DNA from: an uncultured Planctomycetota bacterium
GTDB lineage: Bacteria > Planctomycetota > Planctomycetia > Pirellulales > Thermoguttaceae
Assembly: GCA_902786505.1 (NCBI GenBank)
Contig: CADACS010000003.1
Coordinates: 18,596 to 82,595 of the forward strand
Direction of reading: 5' to 3'
DNA: 64,000 bases
A program made the translations under genes and the position numbers. Every line of letters starts with the position of its first letter. Position 1 is the stretch's first letter. The notes under the pieces were generated by a model. It was not told the origin of the DNA, ran no database searches, and saw only the letters and a list, made by a program, of their open reading frames with translations. Shown piece by piece: positions 1 to 8,496 of the stretch.

Positions 1-789
1 CCGGCCGAAACCGGATTCGTGTACAATCACCGCGCCATGAAGGATTCCGACGTCTTCTTCGTCGCGAATCAGAAGGACGACCGCTTCAAGGACGTCTCGG
101 TTACGTTCCGCGTCGCCGGCAAACAGCCGGAAATCTGGGACCCGACGACCGGCGAAACGCGCGAAGTCAAAGCGTGGACCTCGAAAGACGGCCGCACGAC
201 CATGCCGCTTTCGTTCGAGCCGCAGGAAAGCTATTTCGTCGTCTTCAAAAAGGATACGAACGCGACCGAAGGAACTGCGAAATCGAACGATCTCGAACTT
301 GAAACGCTCGTCGCGATCGACGGCCCCTGGGACGTCTCGTTCGACTCCGGAGAAATCGCGCGCGGCCCGAAAGGCGCCGTTAAGTTTGACAAGCTGACCG
401 ACTGGGCGGCGTCCTCTGACGACGCGATCAAGTTCTACTCCGGAACCGCCGTCTACAAGACGACGTTCAAGCTCGACGCGGCGCCTAAAGGCAAGGTCTA
501 CCTGTCGTTCGGCGAAGTGTGCGAAATGGCCAAAGCGAAGGTCAACGGCAAAGAGGTCGGCGGCGTGTGGACCGCGCCCTACCGTCTCGACGTTACCGAC
601 GCGGTCAAAGCGGGCGAAAACTCGCTTGAAATCGAGGTCGTCAACTGCTGGGTCAACCGCCTCATCGGCGATTCCGCGCTGCCGGAAGCCGAACGCAAAA
701 CGTGGTGCCCCGTCAATGTTTACAAGCCTCAGTCTCCGCTTAAGAAGTCCGGTCTTCTCGGCCCGGTCGTCGTTTCGACGGAGAAATAA
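1..789 (+). CDS. GH106-like glycoside hydrolase, C-terminal part (left-truncated)
   Basis: The reading frame is open from the first base, so the gene starts upstream of the window and only about 262 C-terminal residues are present. The visible end looks like the beta-sandwich tail of large GH106/GH2-like glycosidases. A strand-rich stretch (VTFRVAGKQPEIWDPTTGE) is followed by a galactose-binding-like module with VKVNGKEVGG-type and APYRLDVTDAVKAGENSLEI motifs and a conserved ending (LKKSGLLGPVVV). Alpha-L-rhamnosidase-like enzymes of family GH106 end this way, but the catalytic domain lies outside the window, so the substrate cannot be read here. The next gene starts 104 bases downstream, after a GC-rich hairpin. 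The family call is from recognition, not a search. Confidence 0.6.
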   Translation, partial: PAETGFVYNHRAMKDSDVFFVANQKDDRFKDVSVTFRVAGKQPEIWDPTTGETREVKAWTSKDGRTTMPLSFEPQESYFVVFKKDTNATEGTAKSNDLELETLVAIDGPWDVSFDSGEIARGPKGAVKFDKLTDWAASSDDAIKFYSGTAVYKTTFKLDAAPKGKVYLSFGEVCEMAKAKVNGKEVGGVWTAPYRLDVTDAVKAGENSLEIEVVNCWVNRLIGDSALPEAERKTWCPVNVYKPQSPLKKSGLLGPVVVSTEK

Positions 790-835
790 ACGCGCGTAAC
801 CTCAGCGCGCGTCCCGCGATAAACCGCGCCTGCGT

Positions 836-855
836 CGGACGGAATCTGCCGTCCG
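836..855 (+). other. GC-rich stem-loop in the spacer before the DegT gene
   Basis: CGGACGG and CCGTCCG form a 7-bp perfect stem with a 6-base loop, nested inside a second possible pairing of flanking CCGCGC and CGCGCGG. There is no T-run behind it, so it may be an mRNA-stabilising or attenuating element rather than a clear intrinsic terminator. Confidence 0.4.
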
Positions 856-893
856 GCGCTCGCGCGGTCTTAACGTATTAAGAAGGTAAATCA

Positions 894-2252
894 ATGAATA
901 GCAATCAGAACCGACGTGAATTTCTCGCCGCCGGCGCGTCTCTGGCGGCCGCCGTTGCGCTCGACGCCTTCTCGGCGCCAATCTACGGAGCGGTCGACGC
1001 AAATTCCAAGCCGGCCATTCTGGGCGGAGACGCGATCAAATATGACGCCGGGCCGGCGTGGCCGTTCTTTGCGGGGAACGAAGTCGAACGCCTAACCGAA
1101 GTCTTCGAATCGCGCCAATGGAACCGCGGGGACGAATCGAGCCCTACGGTCGTCTTTGAAAACGATTTCGCGAAGCTGCTCGGCTCGAAGTTCGGTCTGG
1201 CGGTAAGCTCCGGCACGACCGCGCTTCAGACGGCGCTCTCGGCGCACGACGTCGGACCGGGAGACGAGGTCATCGTAACGCCTTATACGTACGTCGCTTC
1301 CGTCAACTGCATTCTCGAAAGCTACGCGCTGCCCGTCTTTGCCGACGTCGACGCGGAAACGTTCCAACTCGACGCGTCGGAAGCGGAAAAACGCATAAAC
1401 GAAAACACGCAGGCGCTCCTGCCCGTACATATTGGAGGCGCGCCCGCCGATATGGACGCGTTTCTCGAACTCGGAAAGAAACGCGATATTCCGGTAATCG
1501 AGGACGCCTGTCAGGCGGTCATGGGCGAGTGGAAAGGGAGAAAGCTCGGAACGCTCGGTTCGCTCGGCTGTTTCAGTATGCAGATCAGCAAGAATCTCTG
1601 CGGCGGCGAAGGGGGCGTCGTTTTGACCGACGACGAGTTCCTCGCGTACAAAGTCCTCGACGCGCACACGCACGGCTTCCTGCCGCATTCGGGAAAATCG
1701 CTCGACGAATACCGGCCCGTGCGCGCCTCCAACTACCGCATGACGGGGTTCCAAGGCGCGATTCTCTCGGCGCAGCTTCCTCATATCGCCGCGCAAGCGG
1801 ACGTTCGCAACGAAAACGCGCTCTATCTGTCGTCCCTGCTGCGCGATATTCCCGGCGTCTATCCTCAGCGAATCTACGACGGAGGCCGGAGCGCGTGGCA
1901 TCTGTACATGTTCCGAATCGACGAAGAGGAATTCGGCCTTTCTCGCGACGGCCTGATTCAAGCGCTTCTCGAGGACGGCGTTCCGTGCTACGCGGGATAC
2001 CAAAGCTGCGACTGGACGGGCTACGTTCGCAAGTCGCTCGACACGCGCGCGGGCCGGCGCGTCTATTCCAAAGAGCGGCTCGACGCGTGGGAAGAAGCGA
2101 CGTCGCTTCCGAACTTCCATAAGCTGTCGCAAGAGGCCGTCTGGCTCTTCCAGTATCAACTCTTGGCGCCCAAAGAAAATATGGACGCGATCGCCGACGC
2201 CGTCCGGCGGATAAAGAAATACGCGCCCGATATTAAGAAGGCGCTCGCGTAA
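894..2252 (+). CDS. DegT/DnrJ/EryC1/StrS-type aminotransferase with Tat signal
   Basis: This is a 452-residue PLP-dependent protein of the DegT/DnrJ/EryC1/StrS family, which usually transaminates keto sugars. The fold-type I hallmarks are visible: SSGTTALQTAL for cofactor phosphate binding, VIEDACQAVMGEW with the ring-stacking Asp, and QISKNLCGGEGG, where the Lys should form the Schiff base. The N-terminus reads NRREFLAAGASLAAAVAL, a twin-arginine signal followed by a hydrophobic stretch, so export of the folded holoenzyme is predicted. That is unusual for the cytosolic family but recurs in planctomycetes. A purine-rich site (AAGAAGG) lies 7 bases before the ATG. It sits between a glycosidase fragment and a sialidase, which suggests secreted glycan metabolism. 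The substrate is unknown. Confidence 0.85.
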   Translation: MNSNQNRREFLAAGASLAAAVALDAFSAPIYGAVDANSKPAILGGDAIKYDAGPAWPFFAGNEVERLTEVFESRQWNRGDESSPTVVFENDFAKLLGSKFGLAVSSGTTALQTALSAHDVGPGDEVIVTPYTYVASVNCILESYALPVFADVDAETFQLDASEAEKRINENTQALLPVHIGGAPADMDAFLELGKKRDIPVIEDACQAVMGEWKGRKLGTLGSLGCFSMQISKNLCGGEGGVVLTDDEFLAYKVLDAHTHGFLPHSGKSLDEYRPVRASNYRMTGFQGAILSAQLPHIAAQADVRNENALYLSSLLRDIPGVYPQRIYDGGRSAWHLYMFRIDEEEFGLSRDGLIQALLEDGVPCYAGYQSCDWTGYVRKSLDTRAGRRVYSKERLDAWEEATSLPNFHKLSQEAVWLFQYQLLAPKENMDAIADAVRRIKKYAPDIKKALA

Positions 2253-2284
2253 CCGTCATACCGAATCAATATGGGAATCTTATT

Positions 2285-3373
2285 ATGAAAAAACTAACGT
2301 CGCTGCTGTGCGCTCTGGCGCTCTTGACCGCGTCTGCCGCTTTGGCTATGGATCCGTCGATCTCGCTTCACAAGAATGCGGAGCCTTTTCCCAGTCCGAC
2401 GCCCGGGCCGTTTGTTCGCGCCGCCGACAATTCGATCGTTACCGTCTCGGGAACAGAGGCGCGTTGGAGCGTCGACGAGGGCAAAACGTGGGAATCCGCG
2501 CGCGCGCTCGATCCTGAAAAGTATCAGGTTCTCGATTTCTCGATCGTTCGCGCCAAAGACGATTCGCTAGTGGTCGCCTTTGACAACGGCAAAGAACTCA
2601 AACAGGGCAAGTGGAACGAAGGGAGTATTTCCGATTGGGAGATTCCCGTCTATATTATCCGGAGTTCCGACAACGGCCGCACGTGGTCGGAACCTCTTCC
2701 GCTTCAACGGGACTGGGTCGGCGCGCTGCGCGCTATGGTTACGCTCAAGTCGGGCAGAATCGTCCTTGCGGCGATGGCGCTTCAGCCGTGGAACCATGTG
2801 ATTCCGGTCTACTATTCCGACGACGCCGGCAAATCGTGGACGAAAACGCAGACGATCGTCATGGAAGGATCGAAAACAAACGATCACGACGGCGCCATGG
2901 AGCCGAAACTCGTTGAAAAGAAAGACGGTTCCGTCTATATGCTCATCCGCACGACCAAGGGAACGTTCTACCGTTCAATCTCGAAGGACGGCGGCGAAAC
3001 GTGGTCGAAGCCCGAATCGACCGGAATTGAAAACAACAACTCCTACGGCGAGCTGGCGGTCCTCTCCGACGGACGCTGGGTTCTCGTCTGGAACCGCGAC
3101 GAAAAATTCCCCGCGTTCAACTACGATCCCGATCCGAAAGACTGGGTCGTCGAAGATCTTAGCTACAGCTGGATTCGACGCCGCAACAAGCTCTCGATCG
3201 CGTTCTCGTCCGACGAAGGCGAGACGTGGACGGAGCCGGTCGTTCTCGCTTCTACCGACGTCGAGAAGATTTGGATCGCGTATTCGATCTTCTTCGAGCA
3301 GGAGCCGGGCGTCTTTTGGATCGCCACGCAGCAGGGCGACGTAAGACTCATGATTCGCGAGAAGAACCTGTGA
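2285..3373 (+). CDS. Secreted BNR-repeat sialidase-like protein
   Basis: This 362-residue protein has a Sec signal peptide (MKKLTSLLCALALLTASAA) and then a six-bladed-propeller pattern. At least five Asp-boxes are visible: SVDEGKTW, SSDNGRTW, SDDAGKSW, SKDGGETW and SSDEGETW. These are typical of the exo-alpha-sialidase/BNR superfamily, which includes true neuraminidases and related hydrolases of other sugar acids. I could not place the arginine triad with certainty, so neuraminidase specificity is inferred only. It follows the DegT gene by 32 bases and its stop codon overlaps the start of folP (GTGA), which suggests translational coupling. A second, more distant family member lies at 59.95-61.14 kb. 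Confidence 0.85.
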   Translation: MKKLTSLLCALALLTASAALAMDPSISLHKNAEPFPSPTPGPFVRAADNSIVTVSGTEARWSVDEGKTWESARALDPEKYQVLDFSIVRAKDDSLVVAFDNGKELKQGKWNEGSISDWEIPVYIIRSSDNGRTWSEPLPLQRDWVGALRAMVTLKSGRIVLAAMALQPWNHVIPVYYSDDAGKSWTKTQTIVMEGSKTNDHDGAMEPKLVEKKDGSVYMLIRTTKGTFYRSISKDGGETWSKPESTGIENNNSYGELAVLSDGRWVLVWNRDEKFPAFNYDPDPKDWVVEDLSYSWIRRRNKLSIAFSSDEGETWTEPVVLASTDVEKIWIAYSIFFEQEPGVFWIATQQGDVRLMIREKNL

Positions 3374-4341
3374 TCAAAACGTGGACGCTCAAAACAAGAA
3401 CGGTTCGCTTCGGTCGGACCGTTCTCATGGGAATCTTAAACGTAACGCCCGACAGCTTTTCCGACGGCGGACGGTTCGCGAAAGCGTCGTCTCGGTTCGA
3501 CGTCGATCTTGACGCGCTCGCCGACGCGGCGCGAAAGCTCGTGCGCGACGGCGCCGGAATACTCGACGTGGGAGGGGAATCGACGCGGCCCGGAAGCGCG
3601 CCCGTCGACGAAGCGGAAGAGCTGCGTCGCGTTGCGCCGGCAGTCGCCGCGCTCAAACGCGCGGTCGACGTTCCCATTTCGGTGGACACGTACCGCGCGG
3701 CCGTCGCCGACGCGGCGCTCGAAGCCGGCGCCGAGATCGTCAACGACGTCGCGGCCGGACGGTATATTAGTTCGCAGAAACGGTTTGCCGCGGAAGACGA
3801 AGAGGGCTTTCCGGAGGAGATCGCGGAAGTCGCGCGCAGGCGCGGCGCGGCGGTCGTACTCATGCACATGCGCGGAACGCCGCAGACAATGCAGGACGGA
3901 ACGCCGGAGTATCCAAACGGCGTAACGAACGAGGTTTGCGCGTTTTTAGCGCGGCGGCGCGACCGCTTTCTCGACGCGGGCGTGCCGCTCGAAAGAATCG
4001 CGTTCGATCCCGGACTCGGATTCGGCAAGACGTTCGAGCAGAACTGGGATCTTCTTAGAAACGTCGATAAACTCCGCGAACTCGGCGGCATAACGCTCGT
4101 GGGCGACTCGCGCAAAAGGTTTCTGGCGGAGACAGCGCGGCGCTTCAATTCGGCGCGCGAAGGGGAGCCTGACGCCGACGTCGATCCCGACGCTCGGCAA
4201 ACGCGCGATTTCGCAACGGCGGCGACGACCGTCGCGCTTGCGAGAAAGGGCGTGCAGGTCGTGCGCGTGCATAACGTCGCGATCTCCGCGTTCGCGCTCG
4301 AGTTAGCGCGTCGGTCAGGCGAACTCTGGGCGGAGAAATAG
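3370..4341 (+). CDS. folP: Dihydropteroate synthase
   Basis: FolP condenses p-aminobenzoate with hydroxymethyl-dihydropterin pyrophosphate in folate synthesis, in the cytoplasm. All core TIM-barrel motifs are present: GILNVTPDSFSDGG, DVGGESTRPG, ISVDTYRAAV, AEIVNDVAAG, VLMHMRGTPQTMQ, DPGLGFGKTFEQN, VGDSRKRFLA and the closing VRVHNV. The frame is open further upstream, but the GTG at 3370, overlapping the sialidase stop as GTGA, gives a normal 323-residue protein that begins just before the first strand, so I chose it. The next gene starts 3 bases after its stop. The coupling to a secreted sialidase rather than to other folate genes is odd. Family and function are certain; the exact start is likely. 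Confidence 0.95.
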   Translation: MIKTWTLKTRTVRFGRTVLMGILNVTPDSFSDGGRFAKASSRFDVDLDALADAARKLVRDGAGILDVGGESTRPGSAPVDEAEELRRVAPAVAALKRAVDVPISVDTYRAAVADAALEAGAEIVNDVAAGRYISSQKRFAAEDEEGFPEEIAEVARRRGAAVVLMHMRGTPQTMQDGTPEYPNGVTNEVCAFLARRRDRFLDAGVPLERIAFDPGLGFGKTFEQNWDLLRNVDKLRELGGITLVGDSRKRFLAETARRFNSAREGEPDADVDPDARQTRDFATAATTVALARKGVQVVRVHNVAISAFALELARRSGELWAEK

Positions 4342-4344
4342 ACG

Positions 4345-5526
4345 ATGGCGGCGCGGCAAAAAGTATTCGTCGTCGGAACGGACGAGGCCGGCTACGGCCC
4401 CAATCTCGGGCCGCTGGTCGTCGGCGCGTCCTGCTGGCAAATCGAGACGGACGCGGCGTTTGGAGACGGCTTTCTCGCGTTCGGCGACCCGCCCGCGCCC
4501 GACGGCGCGAAACCGGATAAGAAAAAGAAGAAAAAGAGCGCGCCGACCGGCCCGACTCTCTTTGATTTGGACACGGACCGCGACGACCCCGACGCGACGC
4601 GGCGCCTTATCGAACGCCTGAACGCCGGACTCGCGCCCATTGCCGACCGAAAGGGGATCTTTCCGCTCGTCGATTCGAAGAAGCTCTACGGCGCTTCCAA
4701 ATCGCTCGCGGCGCTGGAGCGCTCCTTTTTGCTCGCCGCCGCGCTTATCGACGCTAACGCCTTAACCGGCGCGTCGTTCCGATCCGTTTTGCAACGCGTC
4801 GCGCGCGAACCGAAAGACGGACCGGCGCCCCCGTGGGAAGACGGCTTCGACGCCGCCCTGCCCCTCGATCCCAAGACGGGCGCGGCAAGCGGCTTACTCG
4901 AAACGCTCCCGCAAATTAGAGCGCGCCTCGACGCGGAAAAGATCGCCCTCGCGGATATTTCGGCGCGGCGCGTTCAGCCCGGCGAGTTTAACGCGCTCGT
5001 CGATCGGCTGGGGCTCAAAAGCGATCTCATCGCCAACGTTACGTTGTCGACCGCCGTCGAAACGGTCGCGAGAACAAGCGGCGCGGAGAAAGAGCCCGTC
5101 TACGTCGTGCTGTGCGACAAACTTGGCGGGCGCGACCGTTACGCCCCTATCCTCGCCGAAAGGTTTCCCGGCGCCGAATTGCGCGTCCTGAAGGAATCGA
5201 GAGAGGCGAGCGTCTACCGCCTCGTCGCGGAGGCCGGAAGAGACCGAACCGACGCGTCGGTCGCGTTCCGAGCGCCGGTCAAATTGGAATTCCACTTTAC
5301 CGCCAAGGGCGAATCGAACGCGCCGACCGCGCTCGCGTCGATCTGCGCAAAATATCTCCGCGAGCTGTCCATGAAGGCGTTCAACGACTACTGGCGCGCG
5401 GCGGTCGGGCCCGGGCTCGCGCCGACGGCGGGCTATCCGGTCGACGCGCTGCGATTTCATGCCGACGTCGACGCAACCCGCGTTAAACTCGGCGTTTCGG
5501 AAGACGCCTTTTGGCGAAAAAAATAA
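4345..5526 (+). CDS. Divergent RNase HII/HIII-like protein
   Basis: This 393-residue protein opens with TDEAGYGPNLGPLV, closely resembling the catalytic DEAGRGPLAGPV motif of RNase HII. It then shows VDSKKLY (compare DSKKLS) and SICAKYLREL (compare ASI-AKVxRD), in the order found in RNase HII. A further acidic motif (VLCDKLGGRDRY) could supply the third metal ligand. It is nearly twice the usual RNase HII length. The extra sequence includes a lysine-rich loop around residues 55-65 and a long helical middle. It follows folP by 3 bases. RNase H-type cleavage of RNA-DNA hybrids is therefore plausible but unproven; the Tyr for Arg change in the first motif and the insertions make altered specificity possible. 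Confidence 0.6.
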   Translation: MAARQKVFVVGTDEAGYGPNLGPLVVGASCWQIETDAAFGDGFLAFGDPPAPDGAKPDKKKKKKSAPTGPTLFDLDTDRDDPDATRRLIERLNAGLAPIADRKGIFPLVDSKKLYGASKSLAALERSFLLAAALIDANALTGASFRSVLQRVAREPKDGPAPPWEDGFDAALPLDPKTGAASGLLETLPQIRARLDAEKIALADISARRVQPGEFNALVDRLGLKSDLIANVTLSTAVETVARTSGAEKEPVYVVLCDKLGGRDRYAPILAERFPGAELRVLKESREASVYRLVAEAGRDRTDASVAFRAPVKLEFHFTAKGESNAPTALASICAKYLRELSMKAFNDYWRAAVGPGLAPTAGYPVDALRFHADVDATRVKLGVSEDAFWRKK

Positions 5527-5555
5527 AACTGCATCCGTTACACGACGTTCCAATA

Positions 5556-6542
5556 ATGTTCAAACCGTTCCGCAAGACCTCTCCCAAAATCTCGAAAAAG
5601 ATTCGATCGAAAAAACGCGTCGCCGTCGAATGGCTCTGCGGCGCGCTGTCGTTCGCCTACTTCCTTTTCTACTGGGAAAACAACGTTATCGACGTTACGC
5701 GTTACGAACGCTTCGACAGGCGTATTCCGCAGGCGCTCGACGGGACGACGGTCGTTCAAATCTCGGATCTGCACGGCAAACGTTTTGGCCGAAACGATTC
5801 CAAACTCATGGCGAAGGTCCGCAAAGAGAACCCCGATCTCATTGCCGTAACGGGCGATCTCATCGACGAACGCGAGCCGGAACCCGAACGCGCCAAAGAG
5901 GTTATTTCGCGGCTGGCGGAAATCGCGCCCGTCTTCTACGTAACCGGCAATCATGAAGGCGCGTTTATCGACTCGTTTCAGGCGAAGGTTCTCGACGCAA
6001 TTGAAAAGGGCGGCGCGTATCTGCTTGACAATCGGCAAGTTGAAATAATACGCGGAGAAGACGGCAAACTAAAATTCGAGCCGTTTGAACGGGGAACGGA
6101 GCATACCCCGACGCCCAATTCTATTCTCCTGGCGGGAATCTGCGATCCGGAAACGACCTACTCTACTATGATCCCGCGCATTAAGCAGTATCGGCTTAAT
6201 ACGGAGATTATGGAGGATCTCCTCAAAGAGGTTCCCGTCGACAGAAATCAGTTCTGCGCGCTCCTCACGCATCGTCCGGAATTTTTGGCCAAATACGCGC
6301 GATACGGGATCGATTTGGCGCTGACCGGGCACGCGCACGGCGGTCAGTTCCGCTGTCCCGGCCTGCTCCCGAACGGACTTTACGCGCCGGATCAGGGTTT
6401 CTTCCCGAAATATACGTGCGGACGGTACGACCTCGACGGAACGACGGAAATCGTCTCGCGCGGATTGGGCTCAAGCGTCGTTCCCACGCGGATTTTCAAT
6501 CGGCCCAATCTCGTCGTCTGCAAATTGCGAACAGAACCTTAG
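5556..6542 (+). CDS. YaeI-like membrane-anchored metallophosphoesterase
   Basis: The five calcineurin-type metal-binding blocks are all visible in order: ISDLHGKRFG, VTGDLIDER, VTGNHEGAF, LLTHRPEF and LTGHAHGGQ. A basic N-terminus is followed by one hydrophobic segment (WLCGALSFAYFLFYW), so the enzyme is probably anchored in the cytoplasmic membrane, as in the YaeI/YkuE group. Members of that group act on phosphodiesters such as UDP-linked lipids or unidentified substrates. The ATG at 5556 lies 29 bases after the previous stop and gives 328 residues. An in-frame TTG at 5511 inside the preceding gene is possible but less likely. A 46-base gap separates it from nfo. The substrate cannot be read from sequence. 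Confidence 0.85.
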   Translation: MFKPFRKTSPKISKKIRSKKRVAVEWLCGALSFAYFLFYWENNVIDVTRYERFDRRIPQALDGTTVVQISDLHGKRFGRNDSKLMAKVRKENPDLIAVTGDLIDEREPEPERAKEVISRLAEIAPVFYVTGNHEGAFIDSFQAKVLDAIEKGGAYLLDNRQVEIIRGEDGKLKFEPFERGTEHTPTPNSILLAGICDPETTYSTMIPRIKQYRLNTEIMEDLLKEVPVDRNQFCALLTHRPEFLAKYARYGIDLALTGHAHGGQFRCPGLLPNGLYAPDQGFFPKYTCGRYDLDGTTEIVSRGLGSSVVPTRIFNRPNLVVCKLRTEP

Positions 6543-6588
6543 TTATTTTTCGCGCTTCGGCGCGGCTAAACGTGGAAAGGCGGACTAT

Positions 6589-7446
6589 ATGCCTTATTTT
6601 GGCGTTCATCAATCGATATCGGCGGGCTTCGACGCGGCCGTTTACGACGCGGCGGCAATGGGTTACGACTGCGTTCAGATCTTCTCGGGCAACAGCAACC
6701 GCTGGGATAATAAGCCGATTTCCGAGACGGCGGCCAGAAAATTTCAGGAAGCGCTCGCGAAGACCGGACAGTACGATCCGCTCGTTCACGACTCCTATCT
6801 AATCAATCTCGCGTCGCCCGACGAAGCGCTCCACGAAAAATCGGTCGCGCGCTTTACCGACGAACTCGTTCGCGCGCAGATACTTGGCGTTCCGCGCGTC
6901 GTTATGCATCCGGGCGCGGCCAAAGACGACTCCAAAGAAGCGGCGCTGGACAGGGTCGCGCGGTCGTTCGATCGGATCTTTGAGTCGATTCCGGAGAATA
7001 CGACGCAGGTCCTCGTCGAAACGACCGCGGGCCAGGGCTCGTATCTCGGCGGGACGTTCGAGGAGATCGCCGCCATAATCGCCGCGTGCGATCATAAAGA
7101 CCGGCTCGGCGTCTGTCTCGACACGTGCCACGTCTTCGCCGCGGGCTACGACTTTCGCACTAAAGCGTCGTACGACGCAATGTTCGAGCAATTCGACAGG
7201 ACGGTCGGGCTGGATCGGCTCGCCGCGTTCCACCTCAACGACTCCATGAAAAAGCTCGAGTCGCACGGAGACCGGCACGACCACATCGGCAAGGGAGAGA
7301 TCGGGCTCGACGCGTTCGCCATGCTCATTAACGATCCGCGTTTCGCTCAAAAGCCAATGTACCTCGAAACGCCCAAAAAAGAGACGGAAGAAGGAGAAGC
7401 GTGGGACGTTCTCAATTTAAAGGCCCTCAAAGCCCTGTTGAATTGA
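6589..7446 (+). CDS. nfo: Deoxyribonuclease IV (AP endonuclease)
   Basis: Nfo nicks DNA 5' of abasic sites in base-excision repair, using three zinc ions. The 285-residue length is standard. Diagnostic stretches are the N-terminal FGVHQSISAGFDAAV, IFSGNSNRW, VMHPGA, LVETTAGQGSYLGGTFEEI, GVCLDTCHVFAAGYD, FHLNDSMKKLESHGDRHDHI with GKGEIG, and a terminal YLETPK; together they hold the His, Glu and Asp zinc ligands. The ATG is preceded by a purine-rich stretch (GGAAAGGCGGA). The -35 box of the promoter for the following esterase cluster overlaps its stop codon, so nfo probably ends a transcription unit. Confidence 0.95.
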   Translation: MPYFGVHQSISAGFDAAVYDAAAMGYDCVQIFSGNSNRWDNKPISETAARKFQEALAKTGQYDPLVHDSYLINLASPDEALHEKSVARFTDELVRAQILGVPRVVMHPGAAKDDSKEAALDRVARSFDRIFESIPENTTQVLVETTAGQGSYLGGTFEEIAAIIAACDHKDRLGVCLDTCHVFAAGYDFRTKASYDAMFEQFDRTVGLDRLAAFHLNDSMKKLESHGDRHDHIGKGEIGLDAFAMLINDPRFAQKPMYLETPKKETEEGEAWDVLNLKALKALLN

Positions 7447-7471
7447 CCGCGGGACGACCCTTCTTTATAAT
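7443..7471 (+). promoter_or_regulatory. Sigma70-type promoter for the esterase cluster
   Basis: TTGACC and TATAAT are separated by exactly 17 bases, with the -35 box overlapping the nfo stop codon. The expected start site near 7478 gives a leader of about 55 bases before the first esterase ATG. Confidence 0.75.
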
Positions 7472-7532
7472 AGACTGAAAGTTAAATTCAGACCGCGTTA
7501 CGCGGCCCAAACCATTTACACGGAGCAATCTC

Positions 7533-8387
7533 ATGAAACGTATCTTTACCTTTACCGCGATCGCGCTGTGCGCCGTCGCGGCGTTCCTTTGCGCGGGCGC
7601 GTCCGCTTCCGCGGCCGAAGAATTCAACGTATGGCCGGGAGTCGCGCCGGGAGAAAAAGAAGACGCCGTTAAGCCGACTTACGAATACTGGAAGCCGGAA
7701 AAGAAAACGACCGATTCGCTCATGATCGTCTGCCCCGGCGGCGCGTATATGGGGCTGGCTTACGCCCACGAAGGGGAAAAGATCGCCCAATACTTCAATT
7801 CCAAAGGGGTTTCGGTCGTCGTACTGAAATACCGCGTTCCGCGCCGCGAAGGGATTCCGAAGCACATGGCCGCATGGCAGGACGCGCAGCGATGCGTGCG
7901 CGTCGTCCGGTCGCGCGCGAAGGAATGGGGAATCGACCCGAATAAAATCGGGATCATGGGCTTCTCCGCCGGCGGACACCTCACTCTCATGACCTCGACG
8001 ACAAGCCAGACGAACTCGTACGAGCCGGTCGACGAGATCGACAAGCTCCCGTGCAACGTAAACTTCGCCGCGCCCGTTTATCCCGCCTACGTCCTCGAAG
8101 ACGGAGCCGACGGTCCCAATACCGGCAAAGGGAACGATTCGACTATGGTCGGCGATTTCGCGTTTGACGAAAAAACGCCCCCGATGTGCCTCATTCACGG
8201 CGACGCCGACGGCTATTCCCCCATGGGCTCGGTCGCCGTCTACTCCAAACTGCGCAAGATGAATATCCCGGCCGAACTCCATATCTACGCGAAAGTTAAC
8301 CACGGTTTCGGCGGCAATCCGACCGACGATCACGTCGGCGACTGGCTCAATCGCGTCTACGCGTGGATGAAGGTCGTCGGATTCTAG
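7533..8387 (+). CDS. Secreted alpha/beta-hydrolase, acetylxylan-esterase-like (copy 1)
   Basis: First of four tandem paralogues, 284 residues. A Sec signal peptide ending ASASA is followed by the shared mature start EEFNVWPGVAPGEKED. Alpha/beta-hydrolase motifs are an oxyanion-hole region (VCPGGAYMGLAY), the nucleophile elbow GFSAGGHL, an acid-bearing HGDADGYSP and a final catalytic His in NHGFGG. This pattern fits the BD-FAE/acetylxylan-esterase group, which removes acetyl or feruloyl groups from plant polysaccharide. Substrate is inferred. GGAG stands 8 bases before the ATG, and a strong promoter lies 60 bases upstream. A 109-base spacer with a GC-rich hairpin separates it from copy 2. Confidence 0.85.
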   Translation: MKRIFTFTAIALCAVAAFLCAGASASAAEEFNVWPGVAPGEKEDAVKPTYEYWKPEKKTTDSLMIVCPGGAYMGLAYAHEGEKIAQYFNSKGVSVVVLKYRVPRREGIPKHMAAWQDAQRCVRVVRSRAKEWGIDPNKIGIMGFSAGGHLTLMTSTTSQTNSYEPVDEIDKLPCNVNFAAPVYPAYVLEDGADGPNTGKGNDSTMVGDFAFDEKTPPMCLIHGDADGYSPMGSVAVYSKLRKMNIPAELHIYAKVNHGFGGNPTDDHVGDWLNRVYAWMKVVGF

Positions 8388-8420
8388 TCTGATTCCGCGC
8401 TTTACTCCGGCTTTTTGCAG

Positions 8421-8448
8421 CGCGCCGCCGCCTGAACGCGGCGGCGCG
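8421..8448 (+). other. 11-bp perfect stem-loop between esterase copies 1 and 2
   Basis: CGCGCCGCCGC and GCGGCGGCGCG pair perfectly around a 6-base loop. No T-run follows, so a role in mRNA stability or partial termination is more likely than full termination. Shorter GC hairpins lie in the other two spacers of the array (around 9338-9354 and 10305-10330). Confidence 0.6.
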
Positions 8449-8496
8449 CGTCGCAATAACCGAATAACTCCGTTACTCAACGATCGGCGGCATATT

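Noticed and set aside
1092..2159. 355-codon minus-strand frame inside the DegT gene
   Set aside because: Antisense shadow; the DegT frame has the full PLP-site motifs.
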